Shown: positions 1 through 8,580 of the stretch, in pieces
Layout: each line of letters begins with the position of its first letter
Position numbering within the stretch: position 1 is the first letter of the stretch
Assembly: GCA_903926465.1 (NCBI GenBank)
Contig: CAIYJE010000195.1
Coordinates: 1 to 64,000 of the forward strand
Reading direction: 5' to 3'
Source of the DNA: an uncultured Planctomycetales bacterium
GTDB taxonomy: Bacteria > Planctomycetota > Planctomycetia > Isosphaerales > Isosphaeraceae
DNA length: 64,000 nucleotides
The notes under the pieces: generated by a model
The model's input: the letters and a program-made list of their open reading frames with translations, nothing else
Told to the model about the DNA's origin: nothing
The model's database searches: none
Translations under genes and position numbers: made by a program

Positions 1-30
1 GCGGGAGAAGGTGGCCGAAGGTCGGATAAG

Positions 31-110
31 GGCGTATTTTCTGAGATACCGTGGCGATAAGAAGCCACACGATCGATCATCCGAGACCCTGCTTCATTTC
101 AGCACCGTTT
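31..110. repeat. Dispersed ~80-bp intergenic repeat, copy 1
   Basis: This stretch aligns with 4571-4649. Both contain GGCGT, then a TTTTCT-like run, then GTGGCG, AAGAAGCCA, ATCGATCAT, CTTCATT and CACCGTTT in the same order, and by eye roughly three quarters of positions agree. Both copies lie just downstream of minus-strand genes (a glycosyltransferase here, a methyltransferase there). The nature of the element is unknown. Bases 1-30 and 111-159 show no gene. Confidence 0.55.
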
Positions 111-159
111 GTTCACTGATTCCGCGGCTCAGGCCCAATCCCAGTCAGGGCCTCAATTC

Positions 160-1326
160 TCAACCAGTCCGTCTGACCAGGCTGCGTACGCGCCTGGCCA
201 TATGTATCGCCGGCTCAGGCGCATGCTTACGCACCAATTTACGCAAACCCGCCCAGCGAGCCTCGCTGGCCACGGCCCCCGCCGCCACCTCATCCGGGTG
301 GGTCTGGCACCAGTGCAGGAACGACCGCGACTCGCTCTCGGTCTCATACGGGTTCGGATACTTCGCCTGCAAGTCGGGCCGGTTGCGGTAAACCAAGCGA
401 TGCGCATCGGGCACGCGCAAGCCGTTGGCGTAGGCGGCATGGATGCACGGCACCGAGCCGAGTTCGGCCTGGCCAAACTCCTGGCAACGGGCAATGTACC
501 AGTCTCTCAGCTCGGTGTAGACCGGGCTGTGCGACCCATACCGCTCAAGCATGATCCGCTGACCACCACTATCAAAACCCGAGAAATGGTAGAAGCCCAG
601 CGGTTGGCCGTTGATCAAGACCGCGTCGGGCACCCGGCCGGTGGCGCGCCGGTGGGTCATATTCCAGGTGGCCACGTTGTATTGGGGGTCCCTGAGAATC
701 CGGATGTCATCAAAGAAGGCCGGTGCCAGGTCAATCCAGCGCTGGTCGGTGAACAGACCGCCCGGAATATTGTCATGGCAGTAACTACGGAGCCGGTCGG
801 CCCACCAGTCAATGAATCGACGCCCTTCGGCCGAAGTGCGCACGGCCAAGAAGCCCAGGTTGTACACCCCGTGCTTCAGTGAGTTGATCTCATTATCCAT
901 GATCGCCTGCACTGCGTGCGCGGGCTCTGGCTCAATCTGGTGCGGCGTCAAGAGTACACTGGCCCGACCGAGTTCGGCTTCCAGCCCTTCAAGGCGCTGA
1001 AATATGGCGATATCGGGATCAAAGTAATAGATTCGCTCAGCGCCCAACCGATCGGCGATATGCTGGAACGCTGCCCCTTTCACGGCCGTGCACAGTTCCA
1101 CCAGCCTGTGTTTGAACACCCAGGCCGACCGATTTTGCGGAAGCGGCAGCTCGCCGATTCCAATGATCGTGTCAAACGCCGCCAGCGTGGAGCTGGGGCA
1201 ACCGGCTGGCAACGTGTCGGAAAGCACCAGATGAAACCTGGCTTCCGGGTGATATTTTTTGATCGAGTGCGCCAGCACGGCGGCCTTGGGCAGATAATTG
1301 GCCGTGATACTAGTGAAGACGTGCAT
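160..1326 (-). CDS. Glycosyltransferase, GT8-like GT-A fold
   Basis: This 388-residue protein is predicted to transfer a sugar from a nucleotide donor onto a glycan in the cytoplasm. Visible signs are a GT-A start (MHVFTSITANYLPKAAVLAH), an acidic metal-binding DPD within IYYFDPDIAIF at about residues 103-105, then NLGFLAVR, TDQRWID and YNVATWNM, which resemble GT8-like enzymes. The start at 1326 is chosen because the protein then begins directly with the Rossmann strand; an in-frame start at 1392 would add an unstructured leader. It overlaps the end of the upstream gene (1310-2821) by 17 bases, so the two are probably translationally coupled. Acceptor and donor are not predictable. Confidence 0.8.
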   Translation of the reverse strand: MHVFTSITANYLPKAAVLAHSIKKYHPEARFHLVLSDTLPAGCPSSTLAAFDTIIGIGELPLPQNRSAWVFKHRLVELCTAVKGAAFQHIADRLGAERIYYFDPDIAIFQRLEGLEAELGRASVLLTPHQIEPEPAHAVQAIMDNEINSLKHGVYNLGFLAVRTSAEGRRFIDWWADRLRSYCHDNIPGGLFTDQRWIDLAPAFFDDIRILRDPQYNVATWNMTHRRATGRVPDAVLINGQPLGFYHFSGFDSGGQRIMLERYGSHSPVYTELRDWYIARCQEFGQAELGSVPCIHAAYANGLRVPDAHRLVYRNRPDLQAKYPNPYETESESRSFLHWCQTHPDEVAAGAVASEARWAGLRKLVRKHAPEPAIHMARRVRSLVRRTG

Positions 1327-2821
1327 GGCGTCTCCGGTTCTGAAAATGAGGGGATGAGAGTCCAGCGGCCTGGGCCAACGGCACGCCCACACGGGCCAGT
1401 TGCTGGGGTGAAAAGTCGTAGTAATCTGTGAGCAGATTGGGATAGACCACCGTGGGTGGCGGCGGAGCCTGGGCTTGAGTCCGGGCCAGCCAGTCGGCCG
1501 CCTCGATCAGAGCCTGATTGATGGTGGCGTCTGGGCTGGCCAGTGGTAAGGCTCGGCCATGGCCCCAGGCCCGAATCCGGTCAGCCTGAGCTCCCAGGTC
1601 AAATCCAAACGTGTAGAATCCTGCAGCCATTGCCACCGACAGGGTATACATGAAGGTCTCGGGCCAGACCGAAGGCAAGAACGCCACGTGGCATTGCGCT
1701 TGCTTCAGAAGCTCGAACACCTGGACCTCTTGATAGGGGCCCAGCACCTTCACGTTCCCCAGGCGCGTGAGATCACGATCGCGATCGGTCGAGCCGATCA
1801 CATGAAACTCCAGTGGCAACCCACGCGTTCGCGCGTCTGAGGCACAGGCCAGTAACCGGTCTGAGCCTTTGACGTGGACAATGGAACCAATTACCGCCAC
1901 ACGCACAGGCTCAGCAGCCTGACGCCGCACCGCCAGGGGTGGGGAACTGGGCAATTCTTCAAAGTGCGGACGCACCGTCAGCGGTAGACCCGGAAGATAC
2001 CGTTCGATCCGCCGGGCGACATCGTCACTGGGAACGAACACCCGTCGGCTCGCCTGGAGCCGACCCGCGTAAACCGCGCGCCAGGTCTCGATCGAGCCCG
2101 AAAACGGCTGACCGTGGAAGTTCCCATGCGTGGCCAGGCACTGTTGACAACTGGCGGCCGCCGGTTCGCCGCAGTAGCCCTGCTGAGGCTGGCTCAAATT
2201 GATGCGCGGGCAAATGGCATGATAGTCATGAATGGTCCAGTCTGGGGTCAGCCCTCGGGCCGCCAAGCGGTCCAGCAACACGGACGGAATATCCACCATA
2301 TGGTGCACATGGGCATGACGCGGATCGATGAGCGCCAGCAGCCGACCAATGTCCGCGCTGTTCATGGCGGTGCGGCGACACCAGATCGGCTGGCCACCGG
2401 CATCCTGTTCTTGCCAGATCAGCCTCCCCTGGTGGTCTGGGGCCAGCAAGATCGGCCGCACCCGTTCGGCCCTCAGGCGATGCATGAGTTCGGTCACATG
2501 CTTCTGGGTGCCGCCCCCCCAGGCATGACAGACCTGCAGAAACACCGGCCGCTCATCTGGCAACCAAGCACGCCGCCCGACCCGCCAGGCCTGATACCGG
2601 CGTCCCACCGCACGCTGTACCCGGCGTCCGAACTTCTGGCCAAAAGCCCTTGGGCCCTGCCGCTTCCACGTTTCCCAACCCCGACCAACCAACGCCCAGC
2701 GCTGAGCCCAGATACCAGGCTCGGGTCCAGCTTCCTGGCCGAGTTCCTCAGACGGATTTCGAACCGCCTGGGGCATTTCCAGCGCGCTCGGTCTCGGGTT
2801 GCCAGTTGCAGTGTCAGACAT
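1310..2821 (-). CDS. GT4-type glycosyltransferase
   Basis: This 503-residue retaining GT-B glycosyltransferase is probably cytoplasmic. The first ~90 residues are basic and without recognisable domain. The N-terminal Rossmann domain starts around VFLQVCHAWGGGTQKHV and includes DWTIHDYHAICPRINL and a Cys pair (CGEPAAASCQQC). The C-terminal nucleotide-binding domain runs from VRVAVIGSIVHVKGSDRL through WPETFMYTLSVAMAAGF, where the glutamate fits the donor-binding E of the GT4 EX7E motif. It is the first gene of a two-gene minus-strand operon with the GT8-like gene. The shared upstream region (2822-3138) faces the acyltransferase gene on the other strand. Confidence 0.82.
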   Translation of the reverse strand: MSDTATGNPRPSALEMPQAVRNPSEELGQEAGPEPGIWAQRWALVGRGWETWKRQGPRAFGQKFGRRVQRAVGRRYQAWRVGRRAWLPDERPVFLQVCHAWGGGTQKHVTELMHRLRAERVRPILLAPDHQGRLIWQEQDAGGQPIWCRRTAMNSADIGRLLALIDPRHAHVHHMVDIPSVLLDRLAARGLTPDWTIHDYHAICPRINLSQPQQGYCGEPAAASCQQCLATHGNFHGQPFSGSIETWRAVYAGRLQASRRVFVPSDDVARRIERYLPGLPLTVRPHFEELPSSPPLAVRRQAAEPVRVAVIGSIVHVKGSDRLLACASDARTRGLPLEFHVIGSTDRDRDLTRLGNVKVLGPYQEVQVFELLKQAQCHVAFLPSVWPETFMYTLSVAMAAGFYTFGFDLGAQADRIRAWGHGRALPLASPDATINQALIEAADWLARTQAQAPPPPTVVYPNLLTDYYDFSPQQLARVGVPLAQAAGLSSPHFQNRRRHARLH

Positions 2822-3138
2822 CAGCGCGTCCCACCATCCATGGTTGGGGACAGGAAGCAGATTATGGCCATGAGTTTTTAGCGGGATACCCCCAATCTGT
2901 CAATTGAGGCTGATCCCACAGAATAACGCGCCAGCCCCGATTAACTTACTATAGCAATTCTGGCAACAACCTGCCATATTGGCTATCTAAGGCCACTCTT
3001 GTGCGTCAATAGCCTATTCACTCCGTCTGGAATGCAACCCAGCTTTCCAGAGTTCCAAAACCTACCTCGCAGAGGGACGCCGGGCGTGAAACGACGCATG
3101 GCCCGTACGGGCCTGAACCGAGGTGCGAAGGAGTTTCC
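2822..3138. other. Divergent intergenic region
   Basis: These 317 bases separate the divergent glycosyltransferase (minus) and acyltransferase (plus) genes. The part from about 2920 to 3060 is visibly richer in A and T than the flanking genes, as expected of a region carrying promoters for both directions. No promoter could be assigned with confidence. A clear ribosome-binding site AAGGAG (3128-3133) precedes the ATG at 3139. Confidence 0.5.
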
Positions 3139-4224
3139 ATGTTTGGACTGTACCGCTACGGACTGGCGGTTTGTGTGGTGATCAGCCATTTGTGGGCTGG
3201 CATGCTGGGCGGGCCGGCGGCGTTTGCCGTCTGGGGGTTTTACTGTTTGAGTGGGTTTTTGATGACGCTGGTGCTGCATGAGAAGTACGGCTTCTCGCCA
3301 CGCGGGCTGGCCCGGTTCGCACTCAATCGGGGTCTCCGCATCTACCCTTGTTACTGGGCGATCGGGATGGGAATGGCTTTCCTGTTCTACGTCTTTCCGG
3401 AGCCATCCACGCGATTCCTGGAGCACTTGAAAATGCCCGCAACGCTTCAGAGCTGGCTCTATTCAATCACGCTTCTGATCCCAACCGATAGCGGCGAGAT
3501 CTTGCATGGGTCGAGCGCGCTCCGAACCGAGCTGTGGTTTTATATCGCCATGGCGATTGGACTTTCCCGAAATTTAACCATAACCTCGATCTGGTTCGCC
3601 ATCAGTCTGTTTTATACCGGGTGGCTGCTCAAAACCAATACTCCTTTTAATCAGCGATATACTTATATTACCGCCTGTTCGCTGGCGTTCAGCCTGGGGG
3701 CCTTGATCTATCACCTGCGGGCATTTCTGCCCGTCATCAAGTCGCCCTGGGCCAGTGTTTCCGCGGCGGCCATCTGGTGGCTCCATGTCTGGTTCACCCA
3801 GAACATTCCAGGTGGGCCCTGGATCTATGGGCTGTATACCTCACTGGCGGCATCCGCCTTCGCCATGCTCACGCTCATGAACCTGGATACCAGTCGCATA
3901 CCCAGATGGCTGGTCACGCTGGATCGTGGGCTGGGAAACCTGAGCTACCCAATTTACCTATGTCACTGGGGCGTGGGCATTACGGTTACTCTCATATTCC
4001 CCAACCTGTCACGTAACGATCTTGCGGTGTTCTGGATTGGATTTCCCCTGGTCAACCTGGTCGCGTACCTGCTTGCGCGTTTTGTGGAACAACCTCTGAC
4101 GACCTGGAAGTACCAGGCTCGACCCAGTGCCGTCTTGCCGGCGCAGACTCGCGTCCATTGGCCGATCCGTTTATTCACCGGTAACCCGAATCATACGCGC
4201 TCAGGCGTTCGGTCCTGCAGATGA
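3139..4224 (+). CDS. Acyltransferase-3 family membrane protein
   Basis: This 361-residue integral membrane protein belongs to the acyltransferase-3 (OafA/NodX-like) family, which transfers acyl groups (often acetyl) onto extracytoplasmic glycans. The family start is clear: an N-terminal helix with the histidine of VVISHLWAGML, then FYCLSGFLMTLVL (family F-x-LSGF) and RGLRIYPCYWA (R-x-x-R-IYP). About ten hydrophobic helices follow, ending in NLSYPIYLCHWGVGI and FVEQPLTTWK, both typical family endings. The start is supported by AAGGAG five bases before ATG. It is a single transcription unit. In this setting it probably acylates the glycan made by neighbouring glycosyltransferases, which is inference from context. 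Confidence 0.85.
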   Translation: MFGLYRYGLAVCVVISHLWAGMLGGPAAFAVWGFYCLSGFLMTLVLHEKYGFSPRGLARFALNRGLRIYPCYWAIGMGMAFLFYVFPEPSTRFLEHLKMPATLQSWLYSITLLIPTDSGEILHGSSALRTELWFYIAMAIGLSRNLTITSIWFAISLFYTGWLLKTNTPFNQRYTYITACSLAFSLGALIYHLRAFLPVIKSPWASVSAAAIWWLHVWFTQNIPGGPWIYGLYTSLAASAFAMLTLMNLDTSRIPRWLVTLDRGLGNLSYPIYLCHWGVGITVTLIFPNLSRNDLAVFWIGFPLVNLVAYLLARFVEQPLTTWKYQARPSAVLPAQTRVHWPIRLFTGNPNHTRSGVRSCR

Positions 4225-4237
4225 GGCAGAACCAAAG

Positions 4238-4320
4238 AATGGACGGAAATGGACGGGATGGACCCGAACGAGACCCCGCCGGCTGGCGGTCTTTGCCTAC
4301 CATTCCGATCCATTCAATCT
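4238..4320. repeat. TGGACGGAATGGAC-type hairpin repeat, copy A
   Basis: The left arm (4238-4265) has three tandem ATGGAC-type units, and the right arm (4298-4320) carries CCATTCCGATCCATTC, its imperfect inverse complement. Read in inverse, copy D (62091-62182) shares an 18-base block GAATGGACGGAAATGGAC and the interior block CTGGCGGTCTT. This indicates a true dispersed repeat family rather than chance low complexity. Confidence 0.65.
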
Positions 4321-4570
4321 ATGGGTGCTATTCGTACCCTCTGACTCGTGGTCTTGTATTGATTTTATCTCTTATGAAACGGTGGCAAAATGAACCCATA
4401 CCCAAGGAATTCGGTAGCTTTTATTTGGCCGCCGTTACGCCATAAACCATCCTGAAGTCTGGTCTATTCACCGCTTCTTCCACGTGCTCGATTGCCCAAT
4501 CTGAAACCAGCAATTGAGACGTACGCCCAAGTGAAATTTACGTTTATGTCAACACTTGCCAAATCGGCCC

Positions 4571-4649
4571 GGCGTTTTCTCGGAGAACGAGTGGCGGCAA
4601 GAAGCCAGACCATCGATCATGGGAGCCCTTCTTCATTCCGCCACCGTTT
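4571..4649. repeat. Dispersed ~80-bp intergenic repeat, copy 2
   Basis: This is the second copy of the element at 31-110, in the same orientation. It sits in the 600-base gap 4225-4824, which otherwise holds hairpin repeat A and a terminator-like stem and no convincing gene. Confidence 0.55.
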
Positions 4650-4756
4650 CTTAGGAGTTTGTGGTGCCAGCGTCGAGGTAACCTGCCTGCAACCATGAGA
4701 GACACCCACACGCCTGAACGCATTGCAACTCAGAACCCAAAGACGAATCAACGAAG

Positions 4757-4790
4757 CCAGCCCTGGCGCTGTGAACAACGCCAAGGCTGG
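4757..4790 (-). terminator. Terminator-like hairpin after methyltransferase gene
   Basis: CCAGCCCTGGCG (4757-4768) pairs with CGCCAAGGCTGG (4779-4790), giving a near-perfect 12-bp stem with a 10-base loop. It lies 35 bases beyond the stop of the minus-strand methyltransferase. There is no long T run, so factor-independent termination is only inferred. Confidence 0.45.
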
Positions 4791-4824
4791 TCGTGTAAGT
4801 TACCCGTGGTGGGTGGGCGCAGGC

Positions 4825-5997
4825 TCAGTCTTGCCGTTTCACGACCCAAAGGTCTTGGTGGCCCGACCAGTAGCCGTGCCGATATTCCACAATGGGGGCG
4901 GCTGTCTGGCGAAAGATCTCGCCAATCACGAAGTCAGGGGTGGTGATGGAGGTCCCGTATTCGGCGGGATCGAGATCATGCTCTTCGCTGGCACCGCGAT
5001 ACCAGAAGCCATCGGCGGGAAGCTCGGCCGGGGTCATCCCTTGGTGGGCGCAGCTCTTCAACCCATGGGTGGTAAAAATCAGGTAACCGGGCGCATTCAG
5101 CGTGTCATAAAGCGCACGAATCCAACGCCCGAACGAGGCCTTGGGCATCTGCGTAAAGAATCCAAGGGCAAACACAATATCATAAGACTGGGGCACCACC
5201 AGGGCCTCGGGCAGGCTATCCGACAGCACGGACCTGACCCCGAGCGCATCCTGTAAGAAGGTGGTAGCTGGCTCGTGGATATCGCAGCAGCTCAGCTTGA
5301 TCCGGGGATATTTTTTCAGGTGCCGGCTCACCCGGCCGTAACCCGACGCAAATTCCAACAGATCGACCGAGCGGGGATCCAGGTCGGGCAGCCCACGCAC
5401 AATCTCAACCAGTTGCTTGGCCGAGCGGGCACCATCGCTGAAGTAATACTGAATCCCCTGCTCTTCGGTGAGCATGGGATGGGTGCAAGCCGCTTGATAC
5501 ACAGAATCCCCAGGATGCACGTCCGGCAGCACGTCTTCCTCGGCAGCAGCTTCGCGATTGAACGCGCGTTGCGTTTTGGTCAGCTCGACTGTGGGTTCAG
5601 AGAGATTGGCGTCCAGGTCTGGTTGTGGCTCTGGCTCGGGAGTCCGAACAATCGCGACCGGGGCCGCCGGTGCGGGTGCAGGAGCGGCGGCAGGCTTGGC
5701 CACGGCAGCCACCCGGGCCACCTTGGCCACCACAGGCGCTTCCACCGGGGTCTCAACCGCAGGCACCGGCAGCGTCTGGGCTAGCTCGGGCACGGGTTGG
5801 GCTTCAACCACGGCGGCTGGAGCGGAAGTTGCCAACGGGGCGGCGGCCACCGGCTTCGGCTTCACCTCGTCACGGGCGACCGTCCGTTCTCCCACCACCT
5901 TGGAAAACAGGCGACGCAAACCGGTCCGTTTTTGCTGCGGATCCTGACTCTCAACGCCCTGGTCTGGTGCCCCATGCGATCCTGTCGCTGCTTGCAT
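4825..5997 (-). CDS. SAM-dependent methyltransferase with Pro/Ala-rich N-terminus
   Basis: This 390-residue protein has three parts: a basic start with LRRLFSKVVGER (about 27-38), a low-complexity Ala/Pro/Val linker (about 45-125), and a class I methyltransferase core. The core carries YYFSDGARSAK, the SAM-binding LLEFASGYGRVSRHL, an acidic strand end CDIHE, YDIVFALGFF and GYLIFTTHG. The start at 5997 is chosen because GAGGAAAGG lies 12 bases upstream and because the resulting N-terminus aligns with the paralogue at 7470-8468, whose start has the same spacing. The substrate is unknown; a sugar or glycolipid is suggested by the neighbours. The linker is much longer than in the paralogue. Confidence 0.85.
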   Translation of the reverse strand: MQAATGSHGAPDQGVESQDPQQKRTGLRRLFSKVVGERTVARDEVKPKPVAAAPLATSAPAAVVEAQPVPELAQTLPVPAVETPVEAPVVAKVARVAAVAKPAAAPAPAPAAPVAIVRTPEPEPQPDLDANLSEPTVELTKTQRAFNREAAAEEDVLPDVHPGDSVYQAACTHPMLTEEQGIQYYFSDGARSAKQLVEIVRGLPDLDPRSVDLLEFASGYGRVSRHLKKYPRIKLSCCDIHEPATTFLQDALGVRSVLSDSLPEALVVPQSYDIVFALGFFTQMPKASFGRWIRALYDTLNAPGYLIFTTHGLKSCAHQGMTPAELPADGFWYRGASEEHDLDPAEYGTSITTPDFVIGEIFRQTAAPIVEYRHGYWSGHQDLWVVKRQD

Positions 5998-6020
5998 CGT
6001 GCCAGCCAACCTTTCCTCAA

Positions 6021-6224
6021 TCACCAAGACGCGGTCCAAGCCAGAGAACGTTCCCACCAGCTCAAGCCCCAACGCACGGTCTGCTCATCAATCTCAACCA
6101 GGCCAACCCACCACGCAGGCGTGGCTAGCCCGATCAGGGACTCGCGGATCAAGCCCAGTTGAGCGCCCGTTATTGCTCGGACTTCCAAGCCTTTTTCGGT
6201 GAATAATTCACTGCCTTGAGCCAT
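6021..6224 (-). CDS. Possible small protein upstream of methyltransferase
   Basis: This 67-codon frame ends 23 bases before the methyltransferase start. It reads like protein for most of its length (GAQLGLIRESLIGLATPAWW, LVEIDEQTVRWGL). Near its end the overlapping frame that continues into the methyltransferase (GLELVGTF, then LDRVLVIEERLAG) also looks protein-like, so a single-base frameshift could join the two. No strong ribosome-binding site precedes 6224. It could be a small gene, a decayed N-terminal extension or chance. Confidence 0.25.
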   Translation of the reverse strand: MAQGSELFTEKGLEVRAITGAQLGLIRESLIGLATPAWWVGLVEIDEQTVRWGLSWWERSLAWTASW

Positions 6225-6637
6225 GATTTTCTAGTTATCGCCATTTTAAGCAGGAAAGGATGACCCTTTTTCACTCACCGGCTGATTGGCATCGAGACCA
6301 TCGGCTTGCTGCCCCAACCTTTCCGGCAACCGCCAGTCCGCGGGGCCGCCAGAGATCCACTCTGAAGGTGTTCCGCCATTCCAACGGCTCAGCACAATGC
6401 CGGGCGTTGCCGGTTCGGGATCGACCCAGAGGTCGGGGTGGGGTTGTAGCGTTTGGTTCCGAACATAAAAACTGGGGCCGGATCCGCCCCAAAAATCGCA
6501 CACAACTCTACAAACTTGACCGAAGATCTGTTTAACGTTCCAATCTCAGGGGCCGATTTTGGGGATAGAAACCCGGAGAGCCGTCCGGAATGATTCGCCG
6601 AATTCGCTCGCAGACGTCACGAGAAAGCGTTTAAGCC
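6225..6637. other. Intergenic region, no gene seen
   Basis: About 410 bases lie between divergent units. Short frames on both strands lack protein-like character. The sequence becomes richer in A and T toward 6490-6560 ahead of the sulfotransferase gene. No defined site was recognised. Confidence 0.4.
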
Positions 6638-7342
6638 ATGGACAAAAAACGAAAACGTTTCCCATTTTTTTTCAAGAAACCGATCGTCGCTCAGAGTGGT
6701 TTGAAGCATCATGTCATTATCTCAGGGACAGGTCGATCGGGAACAACTTTTTTGACTGAGCTTCTCACCGAACTCGGCTTGGATACAGGATTCACCCGGT
6801 CAACGCTGGCCGCCAACATCCATCAGAATTGCAATGCCGGCCTGGAATTAGATATCCGATCCCAAAACAGCCCCTATCTCATCAAGAGCCCTTGGCTGTG
6901 CGATCAGCTTCCAGAGATTTTGAGTGAGAAACGAATTGTCATTGATCATGCATTGATACCTATCCGGGATATCTTTGACGCCGCTGAAAGCCGCAGGCAG
7001 GTCCAGAACGCGGCAGACCCAGCTCTGGGCCCCGATAGCGTGCCTGGTGGGCTCTGGCGTACGGAAACCCCAGAGCATCAAGAGTTCATTCTGAGTATGC
7101 AGTTTTATAAACTGATCGACGTATTGACAGACCACAATATCCCGATGACTTTTATCAGGTTCCCTCGATTAACCAGCGATCCTGAATATCTGTATCAGAA
7201 GCTTGATTTTTTGATGAAGAACATCTCTTATTCCACATTCTCAAAGACCTTCACCCAGGTTGTGAAACCCAACCTCGTACACAGTTTCCCAAAGCAGGTA
7301 GACCGCTCGATCATGGCGAACGGTCACAGCCTGGCTCTCTAG
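6638..7342 (+). CDS. Sulfotransferase-like P-loop protein, AT-rich
   Basis: This 234-residue protein opens with a basic stretch (KKRKRFPFFFKK) and then HVIISGTGRSGTTFLTELL. The latter is the 5'-PSB loop that binds the phosphosulfate part of PAPS in the sulfotransferase fold, at about residues 24-42. Later signs are weaker (LIKSPWLCDQLPEIL, ALIPIRDIFDAAESRR), the second resembling the 3'-phosphate-binding R-D-x-x-x region. It is shorter than typical sulfotransferases (250-350 residues). Base composition is clearly lower in GC than both flanking methyltransferase genes, suggesting separate acquisition. It probably adds sulfate to a glycan, though a kinase-like or other P-loop role cannot be excluded. 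Confidence 0.65.
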   Translation: MDKKRKRFPFFFKKPIVAQSGLKHHVIISGTGRSGTTFLTELLTELGLDTGFTRSTLAANIHQNCNAGLELDIRSQNSPYLIKSPWLCDQLPEILSEKRIVIDHALIPIRDIFDAAESRRQVQNAADPALGPDSVPGGLWRTETPEHQEFILSMQFYKLIDVLTDHNIPMTFIRFPRLTSDPEYLYQKLDFLMKNISYSTFSKTFTQVVKPNLVHSFPKQVDRSIMANGHSLAL

Positions 7343-7425
7343 ACGCGCACACCCGCGACCCAGCCAAGGCTGTGATTTCCAAAGTGGCACGGCCATGAGC
7401 TGGATTCGAGCCTTGATGCGCTGGA

Positions 7426-7468
<43 letters not shown>

Positions 7469-7469
7469 C

Positions 7470-8468
7470 TCAGGCTTCCCGCTTGAGCACATATAGGTCC
7501 TGGTGCTCCCACCAGCCGGCCTGGCGATAGGCCACAATCCGGGCCCCCGTCTGGCGGTAGATCTCGCCAATCACAAAGTCAGGCGTGGTGATGGAGGTGC
7601 CGTATTCGGCCGTATCCAAGTCATGCTGCTCACTGGCAGCGCGAAACCAGAAGCCATCGGCGGGAATGTCGTCTGGCGTGATACTCTGCATCGAGCAGCT
7701 TTTCTGGCCGTGGGTGGTGAACAGGAGATAACCGGGCGACTTCAGGCAACCATACAGCGCCCGGACCCAGCGCCCAAATGACGACTTGGGCATATGCGAA
7801 AAAAATGACAGCGCAAACACCAGATCATACGATTGCAGAAGCGTGAACGCCTCGGGAGTGCTTTTGGAAAGCACCGTCTTCACCCCCAGCGAGTCTTGCA
7901 CAAAACCCACCGCCTGCTCATGAATGTCACAGGCGGTCAGGTTGATCTGAGGATATTTCTTGAGGTGGCGGCTCACGCACCCATAACCGGATGCAAATTC
8001 AAGCAGATCCATCGAGCGAGGATTGAGGTCCTCAAACGTACTCACCAGATCCACAAATTTCCGGGCCGAGCGTGCACCGTCGGAAAAGTAATAATTGGCC
8101 GCCGCTTCGGGAGTGAGCTGGGGATGGGTGCAGCAAAAATGATAGATGAAATCTTGGGGATGAACGTCGGCACTCACGCCCTCTTTGCGGGCGGCCACCG
8201 CATTGTGCCCAAGCTGGATCTCGGTCAGATCGCCATTGGGCTCATAGGCACTGATCTTGGGCGGTTCTTCGACCACCGGTTCCGGCTCGGGGTCTGGCTG
8301 AACCACAGCCGGGGCAATGGGCGGTGGCCCCAATTCCGCGAGCACCGCCACCGGTTTTTCACCGGTGATCCGCGAGAACAGCCGCCGCATGCGCGAAGGG
8401 CGTTGCTGGTTCTCCTGATTTTCCGGGTTTTCAGAGATCGAGTGTTCCGAATGTTTGGATGCGGACAT
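7470..8468 (-). CDS. SAM-dependent methyltransferase, paralogue of 4825-5997
   Basis: This 332-residue protein matches the methyltransferase at 4825-5997 through most of the core: YYFSDGARSARKFV, LLEFASGYGCVSRHLKKYP, ACDIHE, LVFALSFFSHMPKSSFGRWVRALY, GYLLFTTHG and EYGTSITTPDFVIGEIYRQTGA. It shares the N-terminal MRRLFSRITGEK, but the Pro/Ala linker is far shorter. The start at 8468 is preferred over 8480 because AGGGAAGG then sits 12 bases upstream, the same spacing as in the paralogue. It lies 112 bases downstream of the fused glycosyltransferase gene (8581-11520) on the same strand, likely one operon. The two paralogues probably methylate related sugar substrates, which is inference. Confidence 0.87.
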   Translation of the reverse strand: MSASKHSEHSISENPENQENQQRPSRMRRLFSRITGEKPVAVLAELGPPPIAPAVVQPDPEPEPVVEEPPKISAYEPNGDLTEIQLGHNAVAARKEGVSADVHPQDFIYHFCCTHPQLTPEAAANYYFSDGARSARKFVDLVSTFEDLNPRSMDLLEFASGYGCVSRHLKKYPQINLTACDIHEQAVGFVQDSLGVKTVLSKSTPEAFTLLQSYDLVFALSFFSHMPKSSFGRWVRALYGCLKSPGYLLFTTHGQKSCSMQSITPDDIPADGFWFRAASEQHDLDTAEYGTSITTPDFVIGEIYRQTGARIVAYRQAGWWEHQDLYVLKREA

Positions 8469-8580
8469 TGAATTTGCCATCCTTCCCTGGTGAACGAGAT
8501 CCTGGTGTCGGCGGAACTCTGCGGCGACCAGCGCCCAGGTCCCACCCCTCAGAGCGACATGTTGATTCAAGCAAATGGGA

